Source: Cynocephalus volans
Taxonomy: Eukaryota; Chordata; Mammalia; Dermoptera; Cynocephalidae
Reading direction: 5' to 3'
Assembly: GCF_027409185.1 (NCBI RefSeq)
Contig: NC_084460.1
Coordinates: 60,462,501-60,526,500, forward strand
DNA: 64,000 nt
The notes below the pieces were generated by a model. It was not told where the DNA came from, ran no database searches, and was given only the letters and a program-made list of their open reading frames with translations. Positions 1 to 12,008 of the stretch are shown here, one piece after another; the stretch's first letter is position 1; every line of letters begins with the position of its first letter. A program made the translations under genes and the position numbers.

Positions 1-455
1 CTACAAAAATTTCTTCATCACCTTACTTGACAACACATTTTTCTTAACTTTTGTTAGTAATGGGTATGCCAATACACTCTTGGTTGAGACCTGTACACCG
101 CATACATTCCCATCCCAAAGAAAGTTTTTCCTCTAGCTTCCTTTTATGAAAATAACTAAAGGGAATACTTGTCAACAAATCAGAAAAAAAGATAATGGTC
201 ACTGTTTACAGCAGTGCCAATAAAAGACCAGTAATTCTATACTTTACAATTTCCAGTTTCTTCTTACATTGGCACTGAAGTCAAACAACAAGAATATTTA
301 TCAGCAGAATGAGATTGAGGTATTCAGTAAAATTTTAATTCAAAATGTCAATTTAGTGCATTTAGCTTGTTCTGCCTAATGCAACTTAAGTGAATTGGCA
401 ATTTTTTACTTAAAAATGATATGTACTATAGTGTGATAAAAAATGGAGCTAAATA

Positions 456-622
456 GGCCGGCCCGTGGCTCACTCGGTAGAGTGCGGTGCTGATAACACC
501 AAGGCCACGGGTTCGGATCCTATATAGGGATGGCCGGTTTGCTCACTGGCTGAGTGTGGTGCTGACAACACCAAGCCAAGGGTTGAGATCCCCTTACTGG
601 TCATCTTTAAAAAAAAAAAAAA
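456..622 (+). mobile_element. CYN SINE, two-unit (dimer A)
   Basis: Two tRNA-Ile-like halves in tandem: box-A-like GTGGCTCACTCGG, box-B-like GGTTCGGATCC, then a second half ending in TACTGGTCATC and an A-tail. The flanks AAATGGAGCTAAATA and AATTGGAGCTAAATA form a target-site duplication with one mismatch, showing L1-type retroposition. Confidence 0.9.
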
Positions 623-934
623 TTGGAGCTAAATATAGAAACGGACAATTAACAGTAGTCATGCTTTCTATTTTAAAAAGTAAAATGTACTTTACAAGTG
701 TTCTTGCAATTTAAGTCTACAACCATCCCATAACTTAAAGATGAGGACAAATATACTGGTCTCAGGTTAATCAGAGAGCTGGAATTTGAATTCAGGTATC
801 CCAAATGTTCTTTCACCACATTTTTAAATTAAATCAAAATATACCTGAATAAGGACAAGCCATTTTTATTTTGTTTGTATATCATCTCTGCTGCTCACAT
901 TTCCAGCACTTCTGAAACCAGAAGTAGGACTAAT

Positions 935-1049
935 GGGCTGGCTGGTTAGCTCAGTTGGTTAGAGCATGGTACTGATAACACCAAGGTCCAGGGTTCAATC
1001 CCTGTACCAGCAAGCCACAAAAAACAAATAAATAAATAAAACAAAGACA
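935..1049 (+). mobile_element. CYN SINE, one-unit
   Basis: Starts GGGCTGGCTGGTTAGCTCAG, which closely follows the 5' half of tRNA-Ile, with GATAAC at the anticodon position and box B GGGTTCAATCC. An A-rich tail of AAATA repeats follows. AGTAGGACT(A/T)A occurs on both sides as the target duplication. Confidence 0.9.
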
Positions 1050-1990
1050 AAAGTAGGACTTACATAAAGACAGACACTTAGAACACAATGGTCATAAAAT
1101 GAACAATAGATTTCTCGTGGTTCACATGCCAATTTAATCTTTTCTGTCATTATTAACAATCTTCTTCTATCAGTCTTTTTTAGATTCCCAACCACATCTC
1201 TTATTTTGTTCCACTCTCCGCCTTCCTCCCTATTCAGCTTTCTCTTCTCTTCTACATTTCCCCTTTAAGTTCACTCCTCATACATATTTTCCATGCTATC
1301 TTTAATGACCACATTCACTGTCCTATCTGTTAAAAACATTCATACCAGTGGTTTTTTTGAGCAATGTAATGTTTTTATCATATACAAATGTAGACTATCA
1401 ATATCTTATACAAACTGAAGAAGATACACATAACAGGAGAGTTTAGAGCCCCTCTGCCTAACCCATGCCTCGGTAATAAGGCCTCCTTAAAGAACAGCAC
1501 ACAGGATCCTTATTTCCTTATACCATAAGCTTTATTATAACTGCATTATTAATGGCAAATAAAAATTGAATACTAATAAAGTAATAAGAAAGCATAATCT
1601 GGAAATTCTTAGCAATCTTTATTTTGATAGCATTCTTGGAAATAACTAAAACTCTAGAGAAAGGCTTATAAATTCAGAATCTAGTCTATCAATTTTAATA
1701 TACTAGGAATTACATTCTTCTTTTCCTGCATTTTATTTGTAAAACATTAAATTTGTCAAACATTAGAATACCCTGGGTATAAGAATTTAAATTGGACATT
1801 GCTAATCCTGTAATACTTGAAATGAATTTTCAAGGGACATCAGATACTAGAATGTGGTTAGATAAATTACAGAGAGTACAGAAATAGGATGGAATTTATC
1901 AGGAATACGTTGAAGTGTTGCCCTACATTAAAGGATAGAGAAGAAATTGAGACATCACCCATTTCATGATTCAGATACTAGCTTTCTTAC

Positions 1991-2078
1991 CTATTATAGA
2001 AAGCCGTTTTTTCCTCTCTGCTCCAAATACTGTGTTATCCAAATCTTCTAGTGATGGCAATGGTTCTAAATTAGTAGC
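1991..2078 (-). CDS. MAP3K2: MAP3K2 coding exon (about residues 127-156)
   Basis: This 88-bp exon has acceptor TTTGTAG at 2079-2085 and donor GTAAGA at 1990-1985. It reads ATNLEPLPSLEDLDNTVFGA then ERKKRLSII, with one base carried over for Gly. The sequence agrees with remembered mammalian MEKK2 in the linker immediately after the PB1 domain. It enters in phase 0 and leaves in phase 1. MEKK2 is a MAP kinase kinase kinase feeding ERK5 (through MEK5) and JNK. The catalytic domain is encoded far downstream, outside this window. Identification is by sequence recall and splice signals; a MAP3K3 origin is unlikely because the residue match is specific to MEKK2. Confidence 0.96.
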
Positions 2079-2413
2079 CTACAAAGGAAAAAGGACAATT
2101 AATGCTATTCTTCCCCTTTAGGGCTTAAAACAGAATCCTCTCCCTACCAAATACAACCTAGCTATTCTATATTGTTTGTGGGCCTTATCAAATCCCCTAG
2201 TCTTTGAAATTTTAATTCTAACCTAATTCTTTCCGAGTTGTCAGTTTCTATTAGTTTCATATGTACAATGTATTACACTTATTTGTAATTATGACTATAA
2301 CTTATTTAATCATATTGAAAATATATAAATTATAGAACCTAACTATGTTTCATATATTGACTTTCACAGGCATAAATCCTATAATCCTTGCTGAAAAATA
2401 TCCCAATTCATAC
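2079..2413 (-). other. MAP3K2: Short MAP3K2 intron (335 bp)
   Basis: Donor GTATGAATT at the right end and acceptor TTTCCTTTGTAG at the left. AT-rich with no repeat recognised. It is bounded by two exons of the same gene. Confidence 0.9.
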
Positions 2414-2527
2414 CTGTGTACTTCCATTTATTACAAGTAATATTTTGAGGCTCTTCATATGAATACTACGATCCAGCAGTTCCACAGCTTTGTCCAAGTC
2501 ATCTTGGGTAGTTAATGGAATTACCAA
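2414..2527 (-). CDS. MAP3K2: MAP3K2 coding exon, C-terminal half of PB1 (about residues 89-126)
   Basis: This 114-bp, phase-0 exon (38 codons) has acceptor TTTTTTGTTTAG and donor GTATGA. It reads LVIPLTTQDDLDKAVELLDR, then SIHMKSLKILLVINGSTQ. It completes the PB1 ubiquitin-like fold. PB1 is the module by which MEKK2 pairs with the PB1 domain of MEK5, and the acidic QDDLDKAVELLD helix is characteristic of the family. No frameshift or stop is seen. Confidence 0.97.
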
Positions 2528-2763
2528 CTAAACAAAAAAGAACATAAGGAATCATGCAACCATCTCAGGTCAAGTTCTTCTATGAGCATCTCCATTACTA
2601 GGAAATTATAAATCTCATTTTGTTCATTATAGTAACAAAACGAAAGTCTGAATGAGTGTATGTATCTAGACTATTTTGCTCTCCCTATCCTACCACTAAA
2701 ATCTTAGAATGAGTATGGATAAATATTTTTTAATTCTATGTTATTTTAGAAAATTCATTTAAA

Positions 2764-2926
2764 GGGCCGGCCCCATGGCTCACTCGGGAGAGTGTGGAGC
2801 TGGTAGCGCCGAGGCCGCAGGTTCGGATCCTATATAGGGATGGCTGGTGTGCTCACTGGCTGAGCGTGGTGCGGACAACACCGTGCCGAGGGTTGTGATC
2901 CCCTTACCAGTCAAAAAAAAAAAAAT
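2764..2926 (+). mobile_element. CYN SINE, two-unit (dimer A), diverged
   Basis: GGGCCGGCCCCATGGCTCAC start, GGTTCGGATCC box B, second half ending CCTTACCAGTC, then an A-tail. The anticodon region reads GGTAGCGCC, unlike the usual GATAACACC. Flanks AAATTCATTTAAA and GAATACATTTAAA are the target duplication. Confidence 0.88.
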
Positions 2927-4511
2927 AGAGAATACATTTAAAGATTAATTTTCTAGGATATTTCCATAATATTGCTAAATTTAAGTTACAATATATTCAT
3001 CCCAAAATAACATTAAGGAGTACATACAAAATCTGTATAAAATAAAGATACTTTTCACCTGCAGAGATGAAACTATTAGTTCTTTCTCCAGTAGTAACCA
3101 CATATTTGCACTGTCACTCAGTGCACTTACTGACATACCAATATCCTGAGCATCTGTGACAGCTGCCATGGAGGGCTATCACTAGTAACATACCTGCAAT
3201 CTACAGCCCACCTGGGATTTATCACTGATCCTGGTAACCTGGCCACTACACTCTAAAATGAATAAGCTAAAATAGGTCAGCCATCCAGTAGTGAACCCTG
3301 AATGTGGAATTTGCTTTCATTAGCCCTCTCATAGATCAGGTGTCATAGAGGACAAAAGTGTCCACCTGAAAGTATGATTCACACAATTAAAAGAAAAATC
3401 AAAATACTTTTTTTCTTTTTTTTTAAATACAACTTAAAGTAGCTTAAGAAAACTCTGTCATTAACTCCAAAGAATATTCTATTTTATTAAAACAGGGACA
3501 GAATACAAACAAGTGAACATATTCCACACTTGTTAACCTGTTTTAATTAGCACAGTATATGAACCACTCAAATGTAAGGCCCAGTTAGATTGAGGTCCTT
3601 GAGAACAAGAAAACCCCACACCAGCAATTAGCACACAGCACAGCAAAGAGCAGACACTTGGTAACTGTTGTTTAATAAATATCACAGGGATGAAGGCTCA
3701 ATCTGCACTCAAACCCACTAGCTGGCATGGTGTATATTCACTTACTGCAGATTTATTTTTAAAAAGTCCTTGTTTGAAGAAAGGGTGCCAGACACAAATA
3801 CCAAGCAGGATTTCTGTGAATTTCATCACACAATCTGCTTAATATTTACTTACTCTGTACCCAAAATTATATTTCCAATTTCTATTTGTCACTAATTTTG
3901 TACTACCACAAGTTATCCACTAACCCAGCTCTTTTTTCTCTACAAAAAAATTTTTATAATAAAAAAAGAATTATCATCGAACAAGCCTGATGTACTGATC
4001 TTCTTAATTAAATTCCTCTCATTTTTTCCTACCAATTAGAAACCGCACCTTGTTCTTATCTTCAATATTCTGTTTTTATTATATTTTAAGCCCTGGGAAA
4101 TATTTTAAAATACTTTAAATATTTTGAAGACTATTCTGCCAATTTTTCATTGAGAGGAAAATCTGAATATTTACTTTTATTGTACATTTATTTATAACTG
4201 AATTGCTTACTTTTCCAAGATACTGTTACTTTGGGGTGGGGGGGAACACTAATTTAAATGACAGTAACCAAATACAAACAGAAATGACTCTGCTCTTCTT
4301 CAGTTTGCTGCCATGAAATGTGCAGCACCTGGTGCAGCAACTTAGACACTGCCTATAGTCCCCAAAGGAGATTTCCCATTGTTCTAAAGTCACCTGTTAC
4401 AAATTGTAAAATGAGGACTAAGAGTCAAGAACAAATTCAAGCTTATCTAAATCATACTGAACAAATAACAGAATGTTTTCCTTTTCCTGATTGGTGAATT
4501 CATTTCAGCCT

Positions 4512-4833
4512 TGCTATGGTATGAATGTCCTCTCCAAAGCACATGTTGAAGCTTGATCCCCAATGTGACAGTACTGAGAGGTAGGGCCTTTGGGAGATGA
4601 TTGGATCATGAGGGTTAGGCCCTCATGAACACATTAATCCATTCATGGATCATTGGGTTAATGGATGAGGAGGTTATCACAGAAAGGTCACCAGAGGCTT
4701 TATAAGGAGGGCAAGTGATCACATTAATGTGCTCTTGCTCAGCCCTCACTGTGTGATGCCCTGCATCATCTGTTCCCCACTGACTTATTTTTGATAAATC
4801 CGTTGTATGTCAACATAAATCCTTTCTGGAAGG
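4512..4833 (+). repeat. MLT1-like MaLR solo LTR
   Basis: Starts TGCTATGGTATGAATGTCC and continues through CCAAAGCACATGTTGAAGC and the GGTAGGGCCTTTGGGAGATG motif typical of MLT1/MST LTRs. The terminal CA is not sharply defined, so the right edge is approximate. Confidence 0.75.
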
Positions 4834-6439
4834 GAAACTAAAAATTCAACCCAAGAACATATTAAATAGAACTTAAATTTGAAAGAAGTGAATATTCCTG
4901 ACTTTACAAAGTGAAGTATGAAAATAGCCCATAAAAAGGTTTTCTTGCTCTATTCATCCGAAATTGGAAAGATCCAGTCCCCCAAAAGAACACACACACA
5001 AACACAAGCATACAGACACACACTGCCAGCACCTTATTAGATAAAGAGAAGCCAAACTAACAAATCCAACCAATCCCAGCTTAAAGTTCTTGGTTGTTTC
5101 AATTCTAGCAAACTAGAAGTTTACAGAATAATAGTTCATCTTGATCAGAGAAATTTATATTACACTAGGAAAAAGATATTTATAGAAGTGGAGTAGCATG
5201 CACTATAAATGAGTTTTTTGCTTGTTCACAGGTCCACAAAACTAACACCCCTCATAAGATTTTCTGTAGTACCACCAATGTCCAAGGTCATGCATTTGGT
5301 TTGGAACAATATGTCATGAAGTGAATCAGGACACGATTAACTCACAGAATCATAGGGTTGCAAGAAATCTTAAATGCATTCTTACCCTAATGCCACCTCT
5401 ACCACATTCCTGCCAAGAGGCCACTCAAATATAATGGCAGAACCACTCACAGAAATCCTTCAGAAAGCATAAGAAAAATAAAACTAAAAATGGAGAAATC
5501 TTCCTATTTTTAGAAAATGAGAAAGGGTTCTTGAAACTACAAATCATTTAGCTTGATGTCAATCCTCAAAAAAATCCCAGAAAAATTTACATAAACAAAC
5601 TGTGAGAACTCAGAAAGGAAACAGCAATTCTAGGAGCCAGCACAGGAATAATACAGACAAAGCATGTCAAACTAACCTCATTTTTCTTGGCTGGTAGATC
5701 AAGAAAATATTGTAGTCTTAATGTATGTTGGCATTTGGAAGTTTTCATGATACAATTTTAGATTTAAAAAAAAAAAGGAAAAAATGTATGCCTGGGTTCC
5801 CCTAGAATCATACCATGAGCTAAGAATTCAAAAGTTCAAGTCATTTATATGGGAAAAGATACTCGGAAACACTGGCAGGGGAATGGGGAAAACAAAGGGA
5901 AGGAGGCCCATACGGGGTGTATCATCCAGCAAGTTGCAACTGTGGGCAAGTGGAGTCCACCAACCCCACCCCTGAGGCCTATTTCCCATTGCCATCAACC
6001 CTATATGTACTATAGCCCTTGTGGTCACACCTCTGGAAAGCCCTCAAAGTCAGGGGCTGACAACTGGAAATCAGGCCAGCACGAACAGAAATAATGAGAG
6101 GCCAAGATAGAGCTGGGAAACAAGATGTATTCATGACTAATTGAAAACCTAAAAAAGTATCTGAAAAATAAAATTTCAAGGTATTTCTATACTATAGTAC
6201 TCATCGCTTTACTTGTGTAATATTAATATTAACTTTTTAGGATATGGATTTTTACTTTATCAAAATATTTTGATCTCTGAGTTATACATGGTTTCTTTAG
6301 ACAAGCTACACTAGCATTTCCTTTTGCTTTAAATTAACAATTCATTTAAAATCTCATATTTTCAAATATTTTTATTTGCACAATGCTTTAACATTTGGAA
6401 AGCTCTTTCACATGTTTTCTTGCATTAATTTTTACTAAG

Positions 6440-6720
6440 CTCTCCACTGTCACTCCATCCCCACTGGCACTTTTCCTATTCCTAAAACACATAAGTCGTT
6501 TTCATCTTAGGATCTTTGTATACACTAATCTCAAGCCACTCTCTCTACCAGCAATGTTCAAGCCTTGAAACTCATTGCAGGCTTGGATTTTCATACTTAA
6601 AGTTTCAGTATAAATATCACTACCTCAGCTAGTTCTTCCTTAATATTATCAATAGGACGCCTACTGACTGCCCTTGCCTTAATTCTTTACCACAATACTT
6701 TATGCATATCTCTCAAAAAA
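6440..6720 (+). repeat. L2-like LINE 3' end
   Basis: Reads as a degraded coding-strand L2 3' end: an AGTTTCAGTATAAATATCAC type stretch, then CTCAGCTAGTTCTTCC and TGACTGCCC. Recognition is by pattern only. Confidence 0.5.
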
Positions 6721-7062
6721 CTTCATATATTTAAAAAATTCATTTACTGTTTGCTTCTACCACAAGTCTATAAAGTCAACTCCATGAGGAGTTGCAATTC
6801 ATAAGTCATAGCATTAAGCCTGACAAATTCAATAAATATTTTCCAAAGATTAAAAAAACCCAAATCAACCAATCAATTAACTAATTAAATTGTCCCTGTT
6901 AATTTTAAGATCTCAAGATCTTGCGATCTCATAGAATATCAAGAACTAAAAGAAATCTCAGAGACCATCTAATCTAATCAGAATTTTACAGAATATTAAA
7001 AAGGGGTTTCCTTAGAACACAGAGCTCCTCTGTGCCAGAGGGAGTCCTGAAGATCACATGTA

Positions 7063-9208
7063 CAGTAAACCCCCCTTACCTGCGGGGGATACGTTCCAAG
7101 ATGCCCTGCAGATGCTTGAAACCACAATAGTGCCAAACTATATATATTCTACGTTTTTATGATCTGATACCCAAGGTGACTACTAAGTGACTTACAGGTG
7201 GGTAACAATACAGCGTGGATCATTCACATCCAGGGCAGGATGCAGCTGGACAGGGCGAGATTTTATCAAGCTACTCAGAACTATGGACAATTTAAAACTA
7301 ATGAATTGTTTATTTCTGGAATTTTTCATTTAATATTTTTTTTTTTTTAAGTTTTATTTTGTCGATATACGTTGTGGCTGATTATTGCTCCCCATCACCA
7401 AAACCTCCCTCCCTTCTCCTTCCCCCCCTTCCCCCCAACAATGTCCTTTCTGTTTGCTTGTCGTATCAACTTCAAGTAGTTGTGGTTGTTATATCTTCTC
7501 CCCCCCCCCCGGTTTTTGTGTGTGTGTGTGTGTGTGTGTGTAAATTTATATATTAATTTTTAGCTCCTACCAATAAGTGAGAACATGTGGTATTTCTCTT
7601 TCTGTGCCTGACTTGTTTCACTTAATATAATTCTCTCAAGGTCCATCCATGTTGTTGCAAATGGCAGTATTTCATTCGTTTTTATAGCTGAGTAGTATTC
7701 CATTGTGTAGATGTACCACATTTTCCGTATCCACTCATCTGATGATGGACATTTGGGCTGGTTCCAACTCTTGGCTATTGTAAAGAGTGCTGCGATGAAC
7801 ATTGGGGAACAGGTATACCTTCGACTTGATGATTTCCATTCCTCTGGGTATATTCCCAACAGTGGGATAGCTGGGTCGTATGGTAGATCTATCTGCAATT
7901 GTTTGAGGAACCTCCATACCATTTTCCATAGAGGCTGCACCATTTTGCAGTCCCACCAACAATGTATGAGAGTTCCTTTTTCTCCACAACCTCGCCAGCA
8001 TTTATCGTTCAGAGTCTTTTGGATTTTAGCCATCCTAACTGGGGTTAGATGGTATCTCAATGTGGTTTTGATTTGCATTTCCCGGATGCTGAGTGATGTT
8101 GAGCATTTTTTCATATGTCTGTTGGCCATTTGTATATCTTCCTTAGAGAAATGCCTACTTAGCTCTTTTGCCCATTTTTTAATTGGGTTGCTTGTTTTCT
8201 TCTTGTAAAGCTGTTTGAGTTCCTTATATATTCTGGATATTAATCCTTTGTCAGATGTATATTTTGCAAATATTTTCTCCCACTCTGTTGGTTGTCTTTT
8301 AACTCTTTTAATTGTTTCTTTTGCTGTGCAGAAGCTTTTTAGTTTGATATAATCCCATTTGTTTATTTTTCCTTTGGTTGCCCGTGCTTTTGGGGTCGTA
8401 TTCATGAAGTCTGTGCCCAGTCCTATTTCCTGAAGTGTTTCTCCTATGTTTTCTTTAAGAAGTTTTATTGTTTCAGGGTGTATATTTAAATCCTTAATCC
8501 ATTTTGAGTTGATTTTAGTATACGGTGAGAGGTATGGATCTAGTTTCATTCTCCTGCATATGGATATCCAGTTATCCCAGCACCATTTGCTGAAGAGGCA
8601 GTCCCTTCCCCAGTGAATAGGCTTGGTGCCTTTGTCAAAGATCAGATGGAAGTAAGTGTGTGGGTTGATTTCTGGATTCTCTATTCTATTCCATTGGTCA
8701 GTATGTCTGTTTTTATGCCAGTACCATACTGTTTTGGTTATTATAGCTTTGTAGTATAGCTTAAAGTCAGGTAGTGTTATGCCTCCAGCTTTATTTTTTT
8801 TTGCTCAGCATTGCTTTGGCTATGTGTGGTCTTTTATTGTTCCATATAAATGTCTGGATAGTTTTTTCCATTTCTGAGAAAAATGTCTTTGGAATTTTGA
8901 TGGGGATTGCATTGAATTTGTATATCACTTTGGGTAGTATGGACATTTTCACTATGTTGACTCTTCCAATCCAAGAGCATGGGATATCTTTCCATCTTCT
9001 TGTATCCTCTCTAATTTCTCTCAGCAGTGGTTTGTAGTTCTCATGATAGAGATTTTTCACCTCCTTGGTTAACTCAATTCCTAAGTATTTTATTTTTTTG
9101 GTGGCTATTGTAAATGGGCAGGCTTTTCATTTAATATTTTTGGACTGAGGTTGACCACAGATAATTAAAACCTTGGAAAGCAAAACTGTGAATAAGAGGG
9201 AACTACTG
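7063..9208 (+). mobile_element. MER2-like Tigger (mariner) element, interrupted by an L1
   Basis: Left end CAGTAAACCCCCCTTACC is preceded by TA; the right end reads GGGAACTACTG followed by TA. These are the inverted ends and TA target duplication of Tigger-type elements. Internal phrases such as GGGGGATACGTTCCAAGATG and GACTGAGGTTGACCACAGAT fit MER2. Removing the L1 (7,341-9,123) and one 18-bp duplication leaves about 345 bp, the remembered length of MER2. Confidence 0.85.
7341..9123 (-). mobile_element. Young 5'-truncated LINE-1 (ORF2 C-terminus and 3' UTR)
   Basis: An exact 18-bp duplication, TTTTCATTTAATATTTTT, flanks the element at 7,323-7,340 and 9,124-9,141. On the minus strand it encodes the C-terminal end of ORF2: about 89 codons at 9,060-8,791, a frame break in an A-run near 8,795, then a 329-codon open stretch from 8,549 to 7,560 ending in HMFSLIGRS. 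The Cys-rich region is visible ([18 protein letters not shown]). The 3' UTR carries a (TG)n run and a G-rich polypurine tract on the coding strand. The reverse-transcriptase core is missing, so it is not autonomous. Confidence 0.95.
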
Positions 9209-9677
9209 TACTGACTCCCAAACATAAGCATAATAACCTATGAGGTCCTAACCGACACTAAAATAGTCCTCTAAGTTTTAACTAAGTTGTCTGACTACCA
9301 AAGTTCTATTGTCTGGATCCAAGTATAGAGTATGAAAGGAAAAGATAATTCATCAACAAAATATGCAGAGTAAAAATAAAACATAAATAAGTAGTGACTC
9401 CAAGTAATAACATATATTTCCTACTACAATAGATTCTCATTCAATTATTTGCATAGTAGCACCTTCTATTATTTTCCAAAATGGAAAAAAAAATCTATTT
9501 TAATCACTTAGAATTTATTAATTTACTTGTGATACTTTATTTCTCTGACATAGCATATCCTTATCAATCCTAAGTAAAAACACAACAGTTCTAAAAATAG
9601 TCTCTTAAATGAACATACTTCCTTCCAAAATAAGAAAAAAAAGTTAAAAAGTTAAAAGTTAAACTGTATGTGTTTAC

Positions 9678-9777
9678 CTCGTTATTGGTATAATGTAGAT
9701 CCATAGACTGTCCAAAGGCAATTTTAGCTTTAGACCTCAGATCTTCCAGTTTAACTGGTCTGGGGAACTGAAGAATT
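9678..9777 (-). CDS. MAP3K2: MAP3K2 coding exon, N-terminal half of PB1 (about residues 55-88)
   Basis: This 100-bp exon has acceptor TATATATAG and donor GTAAAC. It completes an Arg codon and reads ILQFPRPVKLEDLRSKAKIA followed by FGQSMDLHYTNNE. This is the start of the MEKK2 PB1 domain, including the basic strand (PRPVKLEDLRSKAK) typical of the partner-binding face. It joins in frame with the 41-bp exon upstream and the 114-bp exon downstream. The open frame runs on past the donor into intron; that extension is not real coding. Confidence 0.97.
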
Positions 9778-11228
9778 CTATATATAGACAGAATTTTAAA
9801 GTATTTTATTGTTTTAGGCACAGTTAAATAGTATACTTGCAACAGTTACCTCTTGTTAGAGAAATATAAAATTAAGAAAAAATTATGTAAATATTCACTT
9901 AAACACTACAACAGCTCATTTTTGATCAAGCGTGCAAATTTCCAACACAAAGTTCAAAAACTCTGAAGTTTGTTCTATCCTAATAAAAACTTTAATAAGA
10001 AAATTCTCAAAATTGTCTGCAGTTTTCAATTTGCATTGCAACTGTCATATGAATGTTAACGAGCAATATAAAACATCCATTGAGGAAAGTGATTAAACTT
10101 AACTTTGTGACATCTGCACAGTAGAATGCAATGAAACTGTTGAATAAAGTTGCTCTTTGAAGATCCGAATTTTCATTTCTGTATCTTTATCAACTCAACA
10201 TTTTTGAGCACATACATCATGTAAACATACCTCCAAAATAAATATTTTAAACAAATTAAAGCTTTAAAATGAATTAAAATTCTAGTATTTTGTTCCTATA
10301 TCCCAAAGGATATAGGACTGTGCTGCCTCTAGAGAGCATGCACCTAAAGCTTGAAGACTACCATACTAGACAGTAAGGTCTATAAGGGGGAAAGACCATG
10401 TCTCCTTTGCTCACATATTCTTTCAGGGACTAGCATATGGTAAGTACTCAATAAATAGTACTGAATGAATAAAAAAATTGGGAAAATACCCATAAAAGAT
10501 TCTTAAATAGGAAACTAGACTGAATAACAGTTCTATGGTATATCTGACATATTCTATTTTTTTCCAACATCTTTATGTAAAACATGCTTATATCTTTAAG
10601 TTATATGATTTGTGAGCCATTTTAAAGTCCTTAAAACTAACAGGCTTTTAATCAAAATAATTAATGAGACACTAACAGAAATGAAATCCCATTTTCTCTA
10701 ACTCCTATTAGATCTTGTTAGAAATTTTGTTGTCAACTACCACCACCAGCACTTTTGCGTTGAGATACAGATATCAGGTGGAAGGCTAGGTTTACATCTC
10801 TGCTAAATATTTTACCGCCACCAATCCAACTCATCTTCCTCAACGTTACTAATAAAACACAAGTCATAGCATTGAGGTCTCTTGAAAATAATCAAAATTG
10901 TGAATTTTTAAATCTATAGACAAATTCTGTATAGTATCTGGAGGGATGATACAATTATGATAAGGGTAAAAATAAAAAGAAATGATAATATTTAAAGGCT
11001 GCAGTATGCAGTGACCTTATTTGTTCCCTAAAGTTAAAAAAAAAATTAATAATTTCTGATGTTTAGTCTGAATTTTGACAGATCCTATCTTAAGTTTAAA
11101 CACATGTACTCCATTCTTAATTTGTAAGCCATAAACTTCATTCAAATCTGGAAAAAACTTTTAATAGCTTAATTAGAATATATGTTTGATTAAATGAATT
11201 AATTGACACGTAAAGTTTCCTTCCTTAC
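9778..11228 (-). other. MAP3K2: MAP3K2 intron (1.45 kb)
   Basis: AT-rich intron between the 41-bp and 100-bp exons. Donor GTAAGG, acceptor TATATATAG. No young repeat or additional exon seen. Confidence 0.85.
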
Positions 11229-11269
11229 CTTTTTTCTCCTCTATGTTCAAATTTGACCCGGACATCATT
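11229..11269 (-). CDS. MAP3K2: MAP3K2 41-bp micro-exon (about residues 42-55)
   Basis: Acceptor ATTCACTGCAG and donor GTAAGG flank 41 bp reading NDVRVKFEHRGEK plus two bases of Arg. It forms the first beta strand of the PB1 domain. Too short to show as an independent open frame, it is recognised because it fills exactly the residues and phase between the neighbouring exons. Confidence 0.96.
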
Positions 11270-11889
11270 CTGCAGTGAATAACAAATCAGTCATACAATC
11301 ATTCAGAGATCAGATAAAATTTCTAGAACTTCTAAATCTTTTTTTTTTCTTTTCACTCATTTAAAATAGAACAGGGGGAAGGAGGTGTCATTTGTAGTGC
11401 CAGCTCCAATCAATTAACAGTGTCTGACAAAAAGCTCAGTTGAGAATTATGTTGCTGAATCTGGACTCAAGAGGAAAGAGCACCAAGATATATTAGTGAA
11501 GGCATCAGGGGTATGAGACATTTGCCGATCCTGTTATAGGAAAATCCACTTTTCATGCTGGGCATTCCAAACTAATTTCATTTGTAAGAATCTAAATCAC
11601 CCTCTTTTATAAAAATATAGAGTAAACTATTTGAAAAAAACTTTTTGTTTATTTTAGTGCTTGAAGAACGGATGAAATATCAGCTATACAGAGCAATTAT
11701 CACATTGAATGAAACTCTACCATTTTTTTTAAATGTGCACTTATGGGAAAATGTATAACAACAAAATATTTGATTCAAACATATAAAACTGAACACATTT
11801 AACAAATCCTCTATACAATCAGGATAATAAAGAAAAATAATTCATAGACCAACAAAATATACTTATTAAAATATTATTGAAACAAATAC
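11270..11889 (-). other. MAP3K2: MAP3K2 intron (620 bp)
   Basis: Donor GTATTT at the right, acceptor CACTGCAG at the left. AT-rich with no recognisable repeat. Confidence 0.85.
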
Positions 11890-12008
11890 CTGTTTTTTTG
11901 GTGATGAAGATTTTGTTTTTCTGGTTTCCTGTAATGATAATGCTGGTCGACTGGCCTTATGAAGGACAGCCAAATCTTGCATGATTGAATTCAAAGCTTG
12001 CTGATCAT
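11890..12008 (-). CDS. MAP3K2: MAP3K2 second coding exon (residues 2-41)
   Basis: This 119-bp exon has acceptor TATCTAG and donor GTATTT. It completes the Asp-2 codon begun in the start-codon exon and reads DQQALNSIMQDLAVLHKASR, then PALSLQETRKTKSSSPKKQ. This is the MEKK2 N-terminus preceding the PB1 domain. The phase (two bases, then 39 codons) fits ATGG at the end of the 15.4-kb exon. One residue, Thr in RKTKSS, differs from the Ala I recall in human. Confidence 0.96.

Larger units (their letters stand above)
1..1990 (-). other. MAP3K2: MAP3K2 intron downstream of the last visible coding exon
   Basis: This AT-rich intron lies 3' (leftwards) of the last recognised exon. The next exon expected from the protein (residues following the ERKKRLSII stretch) was not found here and should lie left of the window. 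It holds one dimeric and one monomeric CYN SINE; no other coding sequence is visible. Confidence 0.75.
2528..9677 (-). other. MAP3K2: MAP3K2 intron filled with repeats
   Basis: A 7.15-kb intron. It holds a CYN dimer (2,764), an MLT1-like LTR (4,512), an L2-like stretch (about 6,440-6,720) and a Tigger/MER2 split by a young L1 (7,063-9,208). Between these is AT-rich sequence with no exon found. The block 5,775-6,110, which carries two overlapping short open frames, looks like an old repeat that I cannot name. Confidence 0.85.

Noticed and set aside
935..1010. Possible tRNA-Ile gene
   Set aside because: Box A and box B are present, but acceptor-stem pairing is poor, an A-rich tail and target duplication are present, and many similar copies occur. 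These are SINEs.
1..1980. Search for the next MAP3K2 exon
   Set aside because: No splice-bounded match to the residues following the linker was found. The intron probably continues past the left edge.
5775..6110. Overlapping 81-codon and 63-codon plus-strand frames
   Set aside because: The sequence resembles a decayed repeat and lies in a MAP3K2 intron on the opposite strand, without splice signals or a known domain.
7711..8208. 165-codon plus-strand frame and its counterpart at 56,413-56,868 minus
   Set aside because: Both are the antisense of L1 ORF2, not genes.
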